From: Sinohyriopsis cumingii | Lineage: Eukaryota; Mollusca; Bivalvia; Unionida; Unionidae | Length of the DNA stretch: 64,000 bases | Direction of reading: 5' to 3' | NCBI GenBank assembly: GCA_028554795.2 | Contig: CM068835.1 | Span: 34,256,901-34,320,900, forward strand | Shown: piece by piece, positions 27,536 through 37,830 of the stretch | Numbering within the stretch: position 1 is the first letter of the stretch | Layout of the letters: each line of letters begins with the position of its first letter | Notes under the pieces: model-generated | Database searches by the model: none | What the model was told of the DNA's origin: nothing | What the model saw: only the letters and a program-made list of their open reading frames with translations | Made by a program: the position numbers and the translations under genes

Positions 27536-27744
27536 ATAAGTTGAAGTTCGATCCACATGTTGCCTAAATCGTTTAGTTCAAGTTCTTATCATCTTTGCAA
27601 ATGAAGCTGCTATTTCATATGCATTATGAGACCACAATGAGTAAGATTAGGAGGTAAAGGTCATCTGAAGAAACGTATTGATTGACACCAATTTCAGTTA
27701 AATTCTATATATCTAAGTCCCTCAGTTCTGCAAACAATCTAATT

Positions 27745-29175
27745 TTCACCAAAGACAAAATCGATCATTGTAGTACGCAGTGGAAAGATGGTGTAATAAG
27801 GCAATCAAATTAATCATTGTAGTACATAATGGAAAAATGGTGTCAAAAGAAAATCAAATTGATCATTGCAGTAAGTAATGAAAAGATGGTGTGAAACGTC
27901 AATCAAATTGACCATTGTAGTACATAATGGAAAGATGGTGTAAAAAGTCAATTAAATTGATCATTGTAGGAAAGAATGGAAATATGGTGTGAAAAGTCAA
28001 TCAAATTGATCATTGTAGTACTTAATGGAAAGATGGTGTGGAAAGTCAACCATACTGACATTGTAGTACATAATGGAATGATGGTGTGGAAAGTCAATCA
28101 AATTGATCATTGTAGTACATAATGGAAAGATGGTGTGGAAAGTCAATCGAACTGATCATTGTAGTACGTAATGGACATATGGTGTGGAACGTAAATCAAA
28201 TTGATCATTGTAGTACGTAATGGAAAGATGGTGTGGAAAGTAAATCAAACTGACCATTATAGTAAGTAATGGAAAGATGGTGTGGAAAGTCAATCAAACT
28301 GATCAGTGTAGTACGTAATGGAAAGATGGTGTGGAAAGCCAGTCAGATTGATCATAGTGGTATGTAATGGAAGGATGGTGTGGAAGTCAATCAAATTGAT
28401 CATTGTAGTACGTAATGGAAAGATGGTGTGGAAAGTCAATCAAATTGATCATAGTGGTATGTAATGGAAGGATGGTGTGAAAAGTCAACCAAATTGATCA
28501 TTGTAGTTCGTAATAGGAAGATAGTGTGGAAAGTCAATCAAATTGATCATTGTTGTAGGTAATGGAAAGATATAGCGGAAAGTCAATCAAATAGATTATT
28601 ATAGTAAGAAATGGAAGGATGGTGTGAAAAGTCAATTAGATTGATCATTGTAGTACGTAATAGAAAGATGGTGTGGAAAGTAAATCAAACTGATCATTGT
28701 AGTACGTAATGGTAGATGGTGTGAAAAGTCAATCAAATTGATCATTGTAGTAAGTAATGGAAAGATGGTGTGGAAAGTCAATCAAATTGATCATAGTGGT
28801 ATGTAATGGAAGGATGGTATGAAAAGTCAACCAAATTGATCATTGTAGTTCGTAATGGAAAGATGGTGTGGAAAGTCAATCAAATTGATCATTGTTGTAG
28901 GTAATGGAAAGATATTGTGGAAAGTCAATCAAATAGATTATTATAGTAAGAAATGGAAGGATGGTGTGAAAAGTCAATCAAATTGATCATTGTAGTACGT
29001 AATAGAAAGATGGTGTGGAAAGTAAACCAAACTGATCATTGTAGTACGTAATGGTGGATGGTGTGAAAAGTCAATCAAATTGATCATAGTAGTACGTAAT
29101 GGAAAGATGGTGTGAAAAGTCAATCAAATTGATCATTGTAGTACGTAATGGAAGGATGGTGTGGAACGTCAATCA
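27745..29175 (+). repeat. 49-bp satellite array, about 29-30 units
   Basis: Tandem units with consensus parts GTCAATCAAATTGATCATTG, TAGTACGTAATGGAAAG and ATGGTGTGGAAA. Individual units differ by substitutions (GTGGTATG for GTAGTACG, TTGTAGGT, CCAAACTG) and small indels. Two blocks, about 28,440-28,730 and 28,780-29,060, repeat the same ordered series of variants, so a higher-order unit of roughly 340 bp exists. The unit contains the near-palindrome ATCAAATTGAT. Variation within the repeats, and the lack of unique spacers, rules out a CRISPR-like array. Confidence 0.97.
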
Positions 29176-29335
29176 ACTTGCAAGAAGAATATTAATGCCT
29201 AGATGTGTAGTATGACGAAATACTCAAGGAAGCCGTAGAGTCTTGTCCCAGATTCGGATTAATGTCTGACTACTATGACGAAGTTTAGCAGCCGTGTCAT
29301 CTAGGCCAAGAAGAAAAGCATGCGAAATGAAAGTA

Positions 29336-29533
29336 TGTTGTTGTTGTTGTAATGGGTTTTAACGCCATTTTTAGCACAAGATAGGCTATACATGGCGGCC
29401 GGTATTAATGTTGGATGAAGAACCCGGGAAAACCCCGGGAAGAACCACCGACTCACGAGAAGCTACTGGCAAACTTTCTCACATACCAACATAGGCCGAA
29501 TCCTATACTCGAACCCTCGCAGACAGATGTGAG
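29336..29533 (-). mobile_element. tRNA-derived SINE (family 2), head-truncated
   Basis: Body and CAA/TTG tail of the family-2 SINE. It stops at CAGACAGATGTGAGAT, where the next copy begins with its own TTG-rich tail, so one SINE landed beside or inside the other. Confidence 0.85.
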
Positions 29534-29793
29534 ATTTGTTTTGTTGTTGCGGGGTTTAACGCGATTTTTCAGCACAAGTTAGGCTATGCATGGTGGCCAG
29601 TATTAATGGTGCAGGAAGAACCCAGGAAAACCCAGTAAAGAACCACCGACGCACTAGAAGCTACTGGCAAGCTTTCTCACATACCCACATTGGCCGAATC
29701 CTGAACTCGAACACACGCAGACAGAGGTAAGATGGCAGTGATCCGTAACGGAGAGCTCTTCTTTAGACCACTCGGCCACTCGGGGCCTCTATA
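29534..29793 (-). mobile_element. tRNA-derived SINE (family 2)
   Basis: Near-complete copy from the tail (TTGTTGTTGCGGGGTTTAAC on the plus strand) to the head (CACTCGGCCACTCGGGGCC). Confidence 0.86.
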
Positions 29794-30562
29794 AGATTGT
29801 GAATATGTTGTAAAGGAATGAGTGTGTGCGTATGCGATTTGTCTTTGTTAGTGTGTGTGTAAAGTATTACAAAACCGCAAAAATATCTTGTAAGTTTCTG
29901 CATATCATATGATACTTTTAGCACATATGTATGTATATTTAACTGTTTATTTTGATAACGTTGATAATTTTTGTTTATTAAATATTTTATTTATTTATTT
30001 CAATTTTATTAATTTTATTTAAGTTAGGTTTTCATTTTATTTAATTTCATTTTGGTTTACGGAATTCACCGTGACAATACGGCAGTTAACAACGTGAAGT
30101 TCATGTGTCGTGTTCTTACGTCAAATAGACACTAATACGAGCTGTTCCACCCTCCTGGGCAAGGAAATTGGGGTTCCTATGGGGGATGGAGTGAGAATTG
30201 TACCATAAACTCTGCCATTTGGCATACAGACCCATATAGAGGGCCCTCAACGTGGAGGAGACGACACAGGCCTCAATGCTGTCAAGTTCTTTTGTTGCGA
30301 ATTAAAAATGAGCTACAATGTTCTAGTTTGTAATACCAACCACACTGAAATGCACCTATTATGTATACAAAACAGAATATAACTTTTTAAAAATTGTAGA
30401 AGTTGGCATGGGAAGATTTCTGTTGCAATGTGTTGCAGATCGTAGCTTAGGAGTTCCAGCGGTCGATGCATTAGGGGTATATAATAATAATGTAACCTTT
30501 CCATGGTTTTGTGTTTTACCAATCATACATTAATACTACCGAGAATCAGCTAGGTTAATTAT

Positions 30563-30812
30563 GACAGACCCGAGTGTCTGAGTGCTCTAAAGCGCTCTCT
30601 GTTAAGGATCACTGCCATCTCACCTCTGTCTCATCTCTCTCGGATTCAGCCAATGCGGGTGTGTGAGAAAGCTTGTCTGTAACTTCACGTGGGTCGGTGG
30701 TTCTTTCAAGGATTTTCCTGGGTTCTTCTTCCACCATTAATACTGCCCGCCATGTATCTATGGTGTGCTGAAAAATGCCATTAAACACAACAACAACAAC
30801 AACTTAACACAG
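30563..30812 (+). mobile_element. tRNA-derived SINE (family 2), plus orientation
   Basis: Head GACCCGAGTGTCTGAGTGC, body GGATTTTCCTGGGTTCTTC, end GTGCTGAAAAATGCCATTAA and a CAACAACAAC tail. The partner in arm C survives only as the head fragment at 42.05-42.12 kb. Confidence 0.85.
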
Positions 30813-31009
30813 ACACATTATTGTAGTTTCCAAATAACAAGGTCTTGGTAGAGTTAGCATTAGTAGTATATGGGGACTATATAGCAAGAATGAGACTTTA
30901 ATGTTAAAATAGTGAGTCTGTCCTATGGAACAGCTAGGTTAATTTATTATAGACACATTATGGAAGTTTTCAAATGATGTATTCTTAAAGTTAGCATTAG
31001 TAGTATATG

Positions 31010-31385
31010 GGGACGATATAGCGCCAATGGGACTTTAATGTTAAAATAGTGACTTTGCCCTATTGCGACAAGGGGAATTGGAGAGGGGTGACGTCCCGGT
31101 ACTGGCTATTGGTGGAAGATTGGCAACAATGTTGCAAGCGGCTGACCTCAAACGGGCGGAACAGAATTGAAAGGGGCTGACCTGAATATGCGCTACTCTA
31201 AGGACAATTACAATGAAAACATAGATATATAGACATGGGTAGATATAAATACATAGACAAACATAGATTTATCGACATAAATCTATACAAAAAATATACA
31301 ACCGACATAATAAATTTAGGCAACAGATAATATGCATCTTTCGAAACAGTTGAGTGGCCCTTAAAAAGGTCGTTGAACTTTTTTG
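31010..31385 (+). repeat. Left terminal inverted repeat of Maverick relic A
   Basis: Reverse-complement match to 36,380-36,862. Shared blocks include ATATGGGGACGATATAGCG at the outer edge, GACAAGGGGAATTGGAGA, a TGACGTC box, and GGCTGACCTGAATA with CGCTACTCTA. The inner edge is the decayed histone-type stem-loop at 31,356. A partial extra copy of the outer edge lies just outside (about 30,865-30,925). Long TIRs are a family hallmark of Maverick/Polinton elements. Confidence 0.82.
31356..31371 (-). terminator. Decayed histone-type 3' stem-loop (relic A, left end)
   Basis: The minus strand reads GACCTTTTTAAGGGCC followed by ACTCAACTG. It is a mutated form of the GGCCCTTTTCAGGGCC hairpin at the other end of the same relic, with identical flanking sequence (CACTCAACTGTTTCGAAA). 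Confidence 0.7.
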
Positions 31386-31762
31386 TCTACTGTCTTCTCT
31401 TTTTATTTTCCACCAGTTCCTTATCTTATTAACTATATTTGTCGTCTTCTTCTCCTTCATTCCTTCTCCTCTTCCAACTTCTCCATCTCAATCTCTTTGT
31501 TCTATTTCATTCTCGGCCTCTTTCGTCATTATCTCATTGTATCTCCTCATCTGTTGTTTCTCCTCCCGATCATCCTGTCTTCTTTTTCCTATTTGATGAG
31601 TTCCTTTAGACTTTCTTTTGCTTTCCTCAAATCGTTGGTTTGCAAGACCTTGTGAGGGCTATAAGAGCCATAATTCAACCTTTCTTGCATTTCATGCACC
31701 ATCCCCAAATCATCCAGTACCCATTGCAACTTCTGTAACTTCTCTAATTTATTGCTCGCCAT
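31375..31762 (-). pseudogene. Decayed terminal coiled-coil protein gene (relic A)
   Basis: Starts MASNKLEKLQKLQWVLDDLG at 31,762 and keeps SPHK and LRKAK motifs, clearly the counterpart of the intact gene at 50,190-50,570 (MASNHLNKMEKLQNVMDNLG). A TAG at 31,589 ends the frame after 57 residues. The highly charged coiled-coil part and the C-terminal KIRNWWKIK can still be read beyond it in broken frames. A TATA box (GTATATAAAGT) and the conserved upstream box at 31,822-31,852 precede it. Confidence 0.85.
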
Positions 31763-31821
31763 ATTGGATTGTTCAGTGTTGAATGTTACAAATGACGAAC
31801 GCTATACTTTATATACCTCAA

Positions 31822-31852
31822 AAATGGACGTGAAGGAAAACATCCCTTCACA
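31822..31852 (-). promoter_or_regulatory. Upstream box of the terminal coiled-coil genes (relic copy)
   Basis: The minus strand reads GGGATGTTTTCCTTCACGTC, the same box found 62-65 bp upstream of the three intact coiled-coil genes. It lies at the same distance from the ATG at 31,762. Confidence 0.75.
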
Positions 31853-31879
31853 CTGGCTACACTTATCACATCAAAGAAG

Positions 31880-32993
31880 GTATGGAGTGAAATCAAAGGC
31901 CTCCTGCATAATCATCGTACGAAATACCTTCACTGGTGTTGGTCCCTAACTGTCACCTGGCTTCGTACAGGGACAAGTATCAGCTCAAGTAATTATTCTT
32001 GGCAAACCTAGGTTCGAAGGGTCTGGTACACAAGGTCTAGTCATCGCGACTGACTTCGATCTTGGATACTATCTAGTGCTCAAACTCGAAAAGATTGTCA
32101 GTGACGGTTCCATTGAGGGCTTTGCTGCTGACGATGCCAATGATTAAACGTTTGGTAACTGTCTTTGGAACAGATGATGTTAGAACTTACATCGGAGTTC
32201 AGCGGCAATGGTGAAAGGTTTCACTTCCACTTATCGTACCAATACCTTGCGGTCGCTCTGCTTAAAGTGTTTCTGATGTCGTTTCGTACTTTAGGTAACA
32301 CTTCCACGACTTAAACGTATATTCTGTACTCGTTGGCTTGGGCCATGAAATAAAATACGGTACTGCTGAGATTCAGTCTCAGGTGGATATATCTACCTCG
32401 TTCAGCAAATATATCTCTTGCAACCACAGGTTCAAATGCAAACGACCCATCTGATCAAAACTAAGCCCTTGCAGGATTTATTTCGACAGTCGTTAAAACC
32501 CACATTGTGAGGATAGTCAACTTCAGTTACGACTGTGTCGTCAAACTTGTCTTCGTCTGCGGTGTCACGTTTCCATACTACGCAAGCATCCATATGAGTG
32601 TTCTTGGCATCTTTTTCCTTCATCAAGAGATTTTCAAGGTACGCTTGGTAAGGGTAAGTATCCTAGCTGCTGCTGGCTAGTTTGTTATTCAAGCACAGAT
32701 CCACTTCGCTGAACAAGCAATGCATTCAATTGTTGCCCAAAGCTACTCTAGGATCGGCTCACCGAGCAATGTCGTTAATTTTTATCTCTTTGACTTTAGG
32801 TACAAGTAACTGCTATTCAGATCGATGTGATCTTCGGGCTGTCCTTTGATTTCAAATTTGATGGTGGTTGAGGTCGTCAAAGATGAGATGGGATGAAATT
32901 CTCTCCATTGGGATTCTTGCATCGTCATCATATTGGTGGCATGGCAAACAGATCCAGTTTTAGCTTGGAACACTTGCAAGTCTTTCGGTGCAT
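31880..32993 (-). pseudogene. Decayed Maverick major capsid protein gene (relic A)
   Basis: Begins at the ATG at 32,993 and follows the intact capsid gene at 53.6-54.9 kb nearly codon for codon: ESQWREFHPISSL, IKFEIKGQPEDHIDLNSSYL, and the loop around MDACVVWKRD. Frameshifts and stops break it many times. The 3' end is abruptly joined to the promoter box of the coiled-coil gene, so the capsid C-terminus, the Cys/His gene, the protease and two coiled-coil genes are deleted. Confidence 0.9.
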
Positions 32994-33062
32994 AATTTTT
33001 ATGTTTAATAATAAAAAACCTCCAATTCTCTGACGGTCATTCATTTCTTTGTCTTTCTAGCG

Positions 33063-33103
<41 letters not shown>

Positions 33104-33130
33104 GTCCTCCGGAGGTGTGTCTATCGTCGT
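32994..33130 (-). pseudogene. Tail of the decayed basic core protein gene (relic A)
   Basis: Short remnant upstream of the capsid start. It corresponds to the GQGRKRRRR segment of the intact core protein (54,916-55,335) and is interrupted by a TG microsatellite at 33,063-33,101. It is fused directly to polymerase sequence; see PolB relic A. Confidence 0.65.
33063..33101. repeat. (TG)n microsatellite
   Basis: About 38 bp of TG inside the core-protein remnant. Arm C has only CACACAGACACA at the matching place. Confidence 0.95.
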
Positions 33131-35256
33131 CTCGTTTTGCTTTGTCCATGCTTTTGCTTCAGGGATTTTGGAATGCCTGGCCGAGTAGCGTCCAGTGCAT
33201 CCACGTAGTCTGCGAAAATGTCTTTCTGAGCCTCGTCACCTTTGTGATAATATTTTGTCTTGGGAAAATGACAACTTTCGTACACTTCTAACAATTGGTA
33301 TCCCAGGTCCAGACCTTGAAACAATTTCACGCTATCCCACGTTTCTGTCAAGGCACGTTCTTCGAAGGTCTGTTAACATAGTTGGTATTGGTTGCTCGTT
33401 TCAGTTCAAGTACGGCACAACGGAAACATCAGTTTTCATTGGCAACGGTGAGGTAAAACGGGATGGTACAAGTCCGTGGGAGGCAAGACTTTACATTTAA
33501 TCAATCCTTCGTATTGTTGAATGTTGTCCAAATCGATGTGTTTCGTCAGCAAATGTGGTTGTCCTGCGGGGAAGTGACAATATTTTCATACGTAAAGATA
33601 CTGCAAACACTTCCAGGTATTTAATTTCTTCTCCTTTCTCCTCGTTTGCGTAGTACAGCAAACATTTAGCAGAGGTTCCACTAACATGAATCTTTCCACC
33701 ATGTGGCTAAATTAGGGATCGGTTTTCAAACGGTGGTCGTCAGCGTGTTCCCACATTTCCACCGCTTGGTATCATTGCGGTTCTAACTTCAATCGACGCT
33801 GAAAAGTGGCCTCGTATAAGTCTTCCACGGTACATTGTAAAAACTCATATTTAGTGTTACGTTGAAGGTAACCGGTTGATCAACCGTGAAATAAGCAACC
33901 GTTAAATTCGTACACGATCTTAGGGTTTTCTAAATCTCAGCCAACCACTTAATACGTTACAATAGTCTTTCCACCTCATCCGTTTCGGGCGTGTTGGATC
34001 TATTTGTCTTTCTTGTCGCAGAAGCAAGGTAGCCAGTGTAGAGCTTTTTCCGAATAAAGGCGTTTGACAAAATGGGTTGTTTGATGACGAATAACAGTGC
34101 GGCATACTAAGGAACAAGTTTTGGAAATGTTGCAGGTTTTTATTAAAGGATAGATCCCTCCGTGCTCCGTGAATAATTCTCAAACTTTTCCACAACAATG
34201 TCAATGTCCGATCAACAATAGTTTAACATTTCTTCCTGAAAGTCGAAGGGGTCCGAAGCATGAGTCTTTTACCAAGCGGAGAAAGCTTCTCGTTGTTCGG
34301 TCAGCATGTTGCCGGGTCGTAGTAGTGAGCATCAGACAAATGTGGCAGGATATTATAAAAGTGCGGAAAAATAGCCTTTGGTCATTTCTGTCACTCTAAA
34401 CCTTGTAGGCATTCGATTCAAAAGAATGGCGAACAAACTGATGGAATCTTTAAACTTCACTTGTCCCATATGGATGGAAATGAGGTTGGTTTCCTTAAAA
34501 GTGACTTTAGGACATTCGGTGCTTTGTACCGTATATTATTTGATAAGAAATTGTCCATTGTATCCCGAGAAATTGTGAGCTACCACCGTAGCGTAGCGAT
34601 GGAAATCTCCGGAAAGTTTGATGTCCTCTTGACTCCACGTTTGGCCGATAGGGTCTAAGATCCACTGGCTAAAATTGGTAGGTGTGTTACCTGCTTGAAA
34701 GATTTCTTCACGTCCTCCAGGAATCTTGCTACAGTGGCGACAATGAAAAAAGTTCGGGTTTTAGATGCTCTACTCTCACCTCGATGAGCCACGCATAAAT
34801 TTGAATCCTGAATGCCGGTTTGATCATCTTCTTCTTCTTCCTGTTGAGGTTGGTATTTTTGAATGTAGCATTCGTGTTCCAAGCCCACAGTTTGGCGATA
34901 ATTGTGACATCGTTTCTTTCCTGAACATACGTGAAGCTTTGTACTATTAATACGTAAGCATTGTCCACAAGCAGGGCACACTTTCAGGAGATGACAAGTA
35001 CTTTTCTGTTTAGAGGCCAAACACCCCTCAAATTTCCACCCACAATGCTTGTGTTGCTTTTTATTGTTATGACCATAGTCACATTTCTCATAGTAATAAA
35101 CGTATCCCAGGAATCCGGTGATACCGGTAATGGAATCAAAATGATAATCTTGATGATAGACATGAATGTATTTACCGTCTGTGAAATTTTCACCTCAAAA
35201 CAACAGTTCCAAGACATGTTACATAAAGGGTCAGTGTCTTCCCTAAAAGTATTCAT
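33131..35256 (-). pseudogene. Decayed family-B DNA polymerase gene, 5' part (relic A)
   Basis: Broken frames of a Maverick protein-primed type DNA polymerase. The N-terminal part shows paired Cys/His clusters (CHLLKVCPACGQCLR; HNYRQTVGLEHECY). The central part corresponds to frames in arm C such as RYATVIAHNFSEYNGQF. The last readable part is TWDSVKLFQGLDLGYQLLEV to FADYVDALDA. The palm motif DTDS and the C-terminus are missing, because an internal deletion joins the polymerase to the tail of the core protein. Stops and frameshifts occur throughout. Confidence 0.85.
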
Positions 35257-35720
35257 TTTCCTCTTAGTTCTATCAGAAAAAGAAAAGAGCCAACAAATGA
35301 TCTAACTTCTGATAGAAACTTTGCTAGGTGTCATGCGAAGGTTTTCTGAAGAGAAACCAGGGAACTACTCCCCATCCTGTCGAGAAAAAAGTGAAGATAC
35401 TTGCAATATCTATCAGAAGAAAGGACATTGGTTCTTATAATGTCCACAACATCAAAGCAAGACAGGCATTAAAAGGGCGAAAAGGTCAGCATACCTGTTA
35501 TCATTGTCAAGAGAAAAGACATTTATCTTTATACTGACCTAAGAAAAAAGAGAACCGACATAAGAAACAACCGGAGTAGGAGGAGAGGACTTTCGAACAG
35601 GAGGAATAGGTACCATCCAAAAAAAAGAAAATAACCCATACCCGTGAAAAAAGAGAAGAAAAAAGACGAGAAGAAGGTGCGGAAGAATAGTCGCAGAAAC
35701 CCGTGACAGTGAAGACATTT
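35257..35720 (+). pseudogene. Decayed CCHC zinc-knuckle protein gene (relic A), divergent from PolB
   Basis: The plus-strand frame includes CNIYQKKGHW and HTCYHCQEKRHLSLY, two damaged CCHC-type knuckles, followed by a Lys/Glu-rich tail. It runs divergently from the polymerase, so the pair would share a promoter region near 35.26 kb. The inverted copy is at 38,590-39,015. The matching gene of the intact element would lie beyond the right edge of this window. Confidence 0.68.
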
Positions 35721-35939
35721 AAAAAAGGGAGAGAGTGAAAGGAAAAGAAGAAAATGAACTTTATAATGTGTTGTGAAATTTGTTTGTAATTTGAAAAAGA
35801 GAATATACAAGAAATAAAAACGTAAGAGTATCTTGGTTTGTATTTTTATAATAAGGACCTACAATCACACACTCACACAGTTACATCATATAGAAAAAGA
35901 ATTTGAGTTTTATTTGATTTTGGCAAATATTAAGTAGCC

Positions 35940-36020
35940 TCTTTTCGAAGAGATGGGTGACGTCACAGGTACCTCTCTTCGGATTGGAAGACTGGCTCCC
36001 CACTGTGACTGAATATTGTA
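35940..36020 (+). promoter_or_regulatory. CRE-type element (TGACGTCA) upstream of the right-end gene
   Basis: GGGTGACGTCACAGG at about 35,950 contains a perfect TGACGTCA palindrome. The surrounding GAGATGGGTGACGTCAC recurs inside the right terminal repeat (about 36,670), and as TGACGTCC in the left one. Confidence 0.55.
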
Positions 36021-36073
36021 AATAGTGTTAGGATTGGTGAATGAAGTTAATCCGTTTCGATTCGTTCTTAAAC

Positions 36074-36080
36074 TATAAAT
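36074..36080 (+). promoter_or_regulatory. TATA box of the right-end gene
   Basis: TATAAAT lies 44-50 bp upstream of the ATG at 36,124, the same spacing as the TATA boxes of the intact element. Confidence 0.6.
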
Positions 36081-36123
36081 AACCGAGGTTCACCTCATTC
36101 CATTCACATGTTCACGTCACAAG

Positions 36124-36380
36124 ATGTGGACTAACGTTGAATCGTCTACCCTACTATCTTCGATGCTGTTCAACCCGGACTATCCCATGTATGTCAAATC
36201 ATCATGGGTTATCACGAAGATCACCGATACGGCCCTTTGGAAACAAAGAATCAATGTGGAGATGCAAGGTTGTCTGAAGTGAGTCTTAATCTATATTCCA
36301 GATGTCAGGCAAGGTTTAAGGAAGAGATGAAGACCCGTGCATTGCACTCCGTGTTAACTGAATGGTGTCAACAAAACTAA
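36124..36380 (+). pseudogene. Right-end gene of Maverick relic A, product unknown
   Basis: The ATG frame opens MWTNVESSTLLSSMLFNPDY and stops at 36,280. A second frame continues to a TAA at 36,378-36,380, nine bases before a perfect histone-type stem-loop. The region between them has splice-like ends (GTGAGT...TTCCAG) but only 23 bp, too short for an animal intron, so I read it as a frameshift from decay. I do not recognise the protein. It is not similar to the coiled-coil genes of the other end. The gene points outward to the right terminal repeat. Confidence 0.6.
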
Positions 36381-36862
36381 AAACTAAAGGCCCTTTTCAG
36401 GGCCACTCAACTGTTTCGAAAAGATGATTATTCTTTCTTGCATAACCATTATATTTGTTGGTTGTATAGTTGTTTGTTTGATAGAGTTATGTCAATAAAT
36501 ATATTTTGACTATGTCTATCTCTCTAACCATATGTATGTATATATGTCTCTCTTGTATTTGTCCCTAGAGTAGCGTGTATTCAGGTCAGCCCGTTTGCAA
36601 CACTGTTCCGACCGATTGTATTCAGCCCCATGCAACATTGTTACCATTGTTTCCCCAGACGACAGTACGGTGACGTCACCCATCTCCAATTCCCCTTGTC
36701 TCTAGACAGTCCCAATCCCTTATCGCTTTGTTTAATTTCCCTTGTAGCTACACAGTCCTACCCTTGTTGAAGTCACCTTGTCGCCATAGGGCTAACTCAC
36801 TATTTTAACATTCAAGTCCCATTGTCGCTATATCGTCCCCATATACTACTACTACTGAATGT
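36380..36862 (-). repeat. Right terminal inverted repeat of Maverick relic A
   Basis: Partner of 31,010-31,385. It is longer because it keeps more internal short repeats: on the minus strand GACAATGGGACTT, GACAAGGTGACTT, ACAAGGGAAATT and ACAAGGGGAATT follow one another. The outer edge is near CCCCATATACTACTACTAC. Its inner edge includes the perfect stem-loop at 36,389. Confidence 0.82.
36389..36404 (+). terminator. Histone-type mRNA 3' stem-loop (perfect)
   Basis: AAAGGCCCTTTTCAGGGCCA (36,386-36,405), continuing CTCAA. It has a 6-bp stem and a four-base TTTC loop, with the AAA upstream and ACYCA downstream flanks typical of replication-dependent histone genes. A purine-rich GAAAAGATGA starts about 14 bases downstream, where a U7-type histone downstream element is expected. 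Confidence 0.85.
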
Positions 36863-37045
36863 GAGATAGGCGTGCTTATACAAGCAATCCACACTTCATA
36901 GAGAGATAGCTTCTTAGCGAATATAGTTTTATTAGCAACATTGCCTGTCTAGAGATATTTTCTAAATCGGGCTGTTGTTTACACTGTGATTAGTACTGGT
37001 CGCATTCATCAAAAGGACCCCGGAAGTTGTGTAAGCAATCAAAGT

Positions 37046-37150
<105 letters not shown>

Positions 37151-37344
37151 TGTATATTTCTGTACATTTTTTATTTAAAGTGTACAGATTGTTATTGCAA
37201 CCACTATTAAATTCTACTACTATGGTTACGACTACTAATGTCAGCACTGTTGTTGCGCAGGAAGAATGAAACAAACAATTTGATCATATGTTCAATAAAT
37301 TTCTGAGTATTCTGAAGAAAGCATATTTAAGATATTTAAGGCGA

Positions 37345-37557
37345 CCGCTCCGGTGGCCTAGAGGTCTGCCTCGGATCCATCATGTTCGACCCCGGCTGAG
37401 TCAAGCCAATGACTTATACAATGGTAATATCATCTTCCTTTAAATGAGCCCAGGCTTAAGAGGTTAGTGTTAGGACTGGTCGGCCAGGTGTCAAGATAAT
37501 GTGATAGGGTGGGATCTTATTCCAAATGGCTGCAAGGGTAATGCCACAATACTAGCC
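37345..37557 (+). mobile_element. tRNA-derived SINE (family 1), diverged
   Basis: CGGTGGCCTAGAGGTCTGCC head, a damaged B-box (ATGTTCGACCCCGG), and the body TTAGTGTTAGGACTGGTCGGC shared with the 17.8 kb copy. Confidence 0.75.
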
Positions 37558-37830
37558 AGATAGTATATAGATCATTCTATAAGCATCCCTTAACATACTG
37601 GCTATATTGGTATTTCTTATCAGTGTCACGTGGCGTTTGGGTTTGATTGGGTTTTTGATTCACATAACGATTACCTGGTTCTACAAATAAGTTTATAGAT
37701 ATCATGTTCCTGGTTCTTTTATGGTGAGGGAATACATTGCTAAGAGATTAAGATATATGAACATGAAACAAATTAATACAAATAAAGTGTCTCCTCCTCT
37801 TCGTCATCTTTAATCTATATTTCCATATTA
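37558..37830 (+). repeat. Dispersed repeat without AT expansion (direct partner 22.63-22.93 kb)
   Basis: Direct repeat of 22,625-22,930. Here GTTTATAGATATCATG stands where the other copy has a long AT run. The following 38 kb stretch up to 38,590 holds no gene that I can support. Confidence 0.85.

Larger units (their letters stand above)
29795..35700 (+). repeat. Left arm (A) of a Maverick-containing inverted duplication
   Basis: Matches 38,590-45,880 in reverse complement. The match covers host flank (29.80-30.56 kb with 45.88-45.12 and 42.32-42.06 kb) as well as the element's capsid, polymerase and CCHC genes. Because flank and element are duplicated together, this is a segmental inverted duplication and not two insertions. 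Arm A keeps the terminal repeat and coiled-coil gene (31.0-31.9 kb), which arm C has lost by deletion. Confidence 0.85.

Noticed and set aside
27745-29175. A CRISPR array
   Set aside because: The units are contiguous 49-bp repeats with mutations and no unique spacers, in a eukaryotic context with no cas genes.
36276-36310. A small intron (GTGAGT to TTCCAG) in the right-end gene of relic A
   Set aside because: It would be 23 bp, below what animal spliceosomes handle. A frameshift in a decayed gene explains it better.
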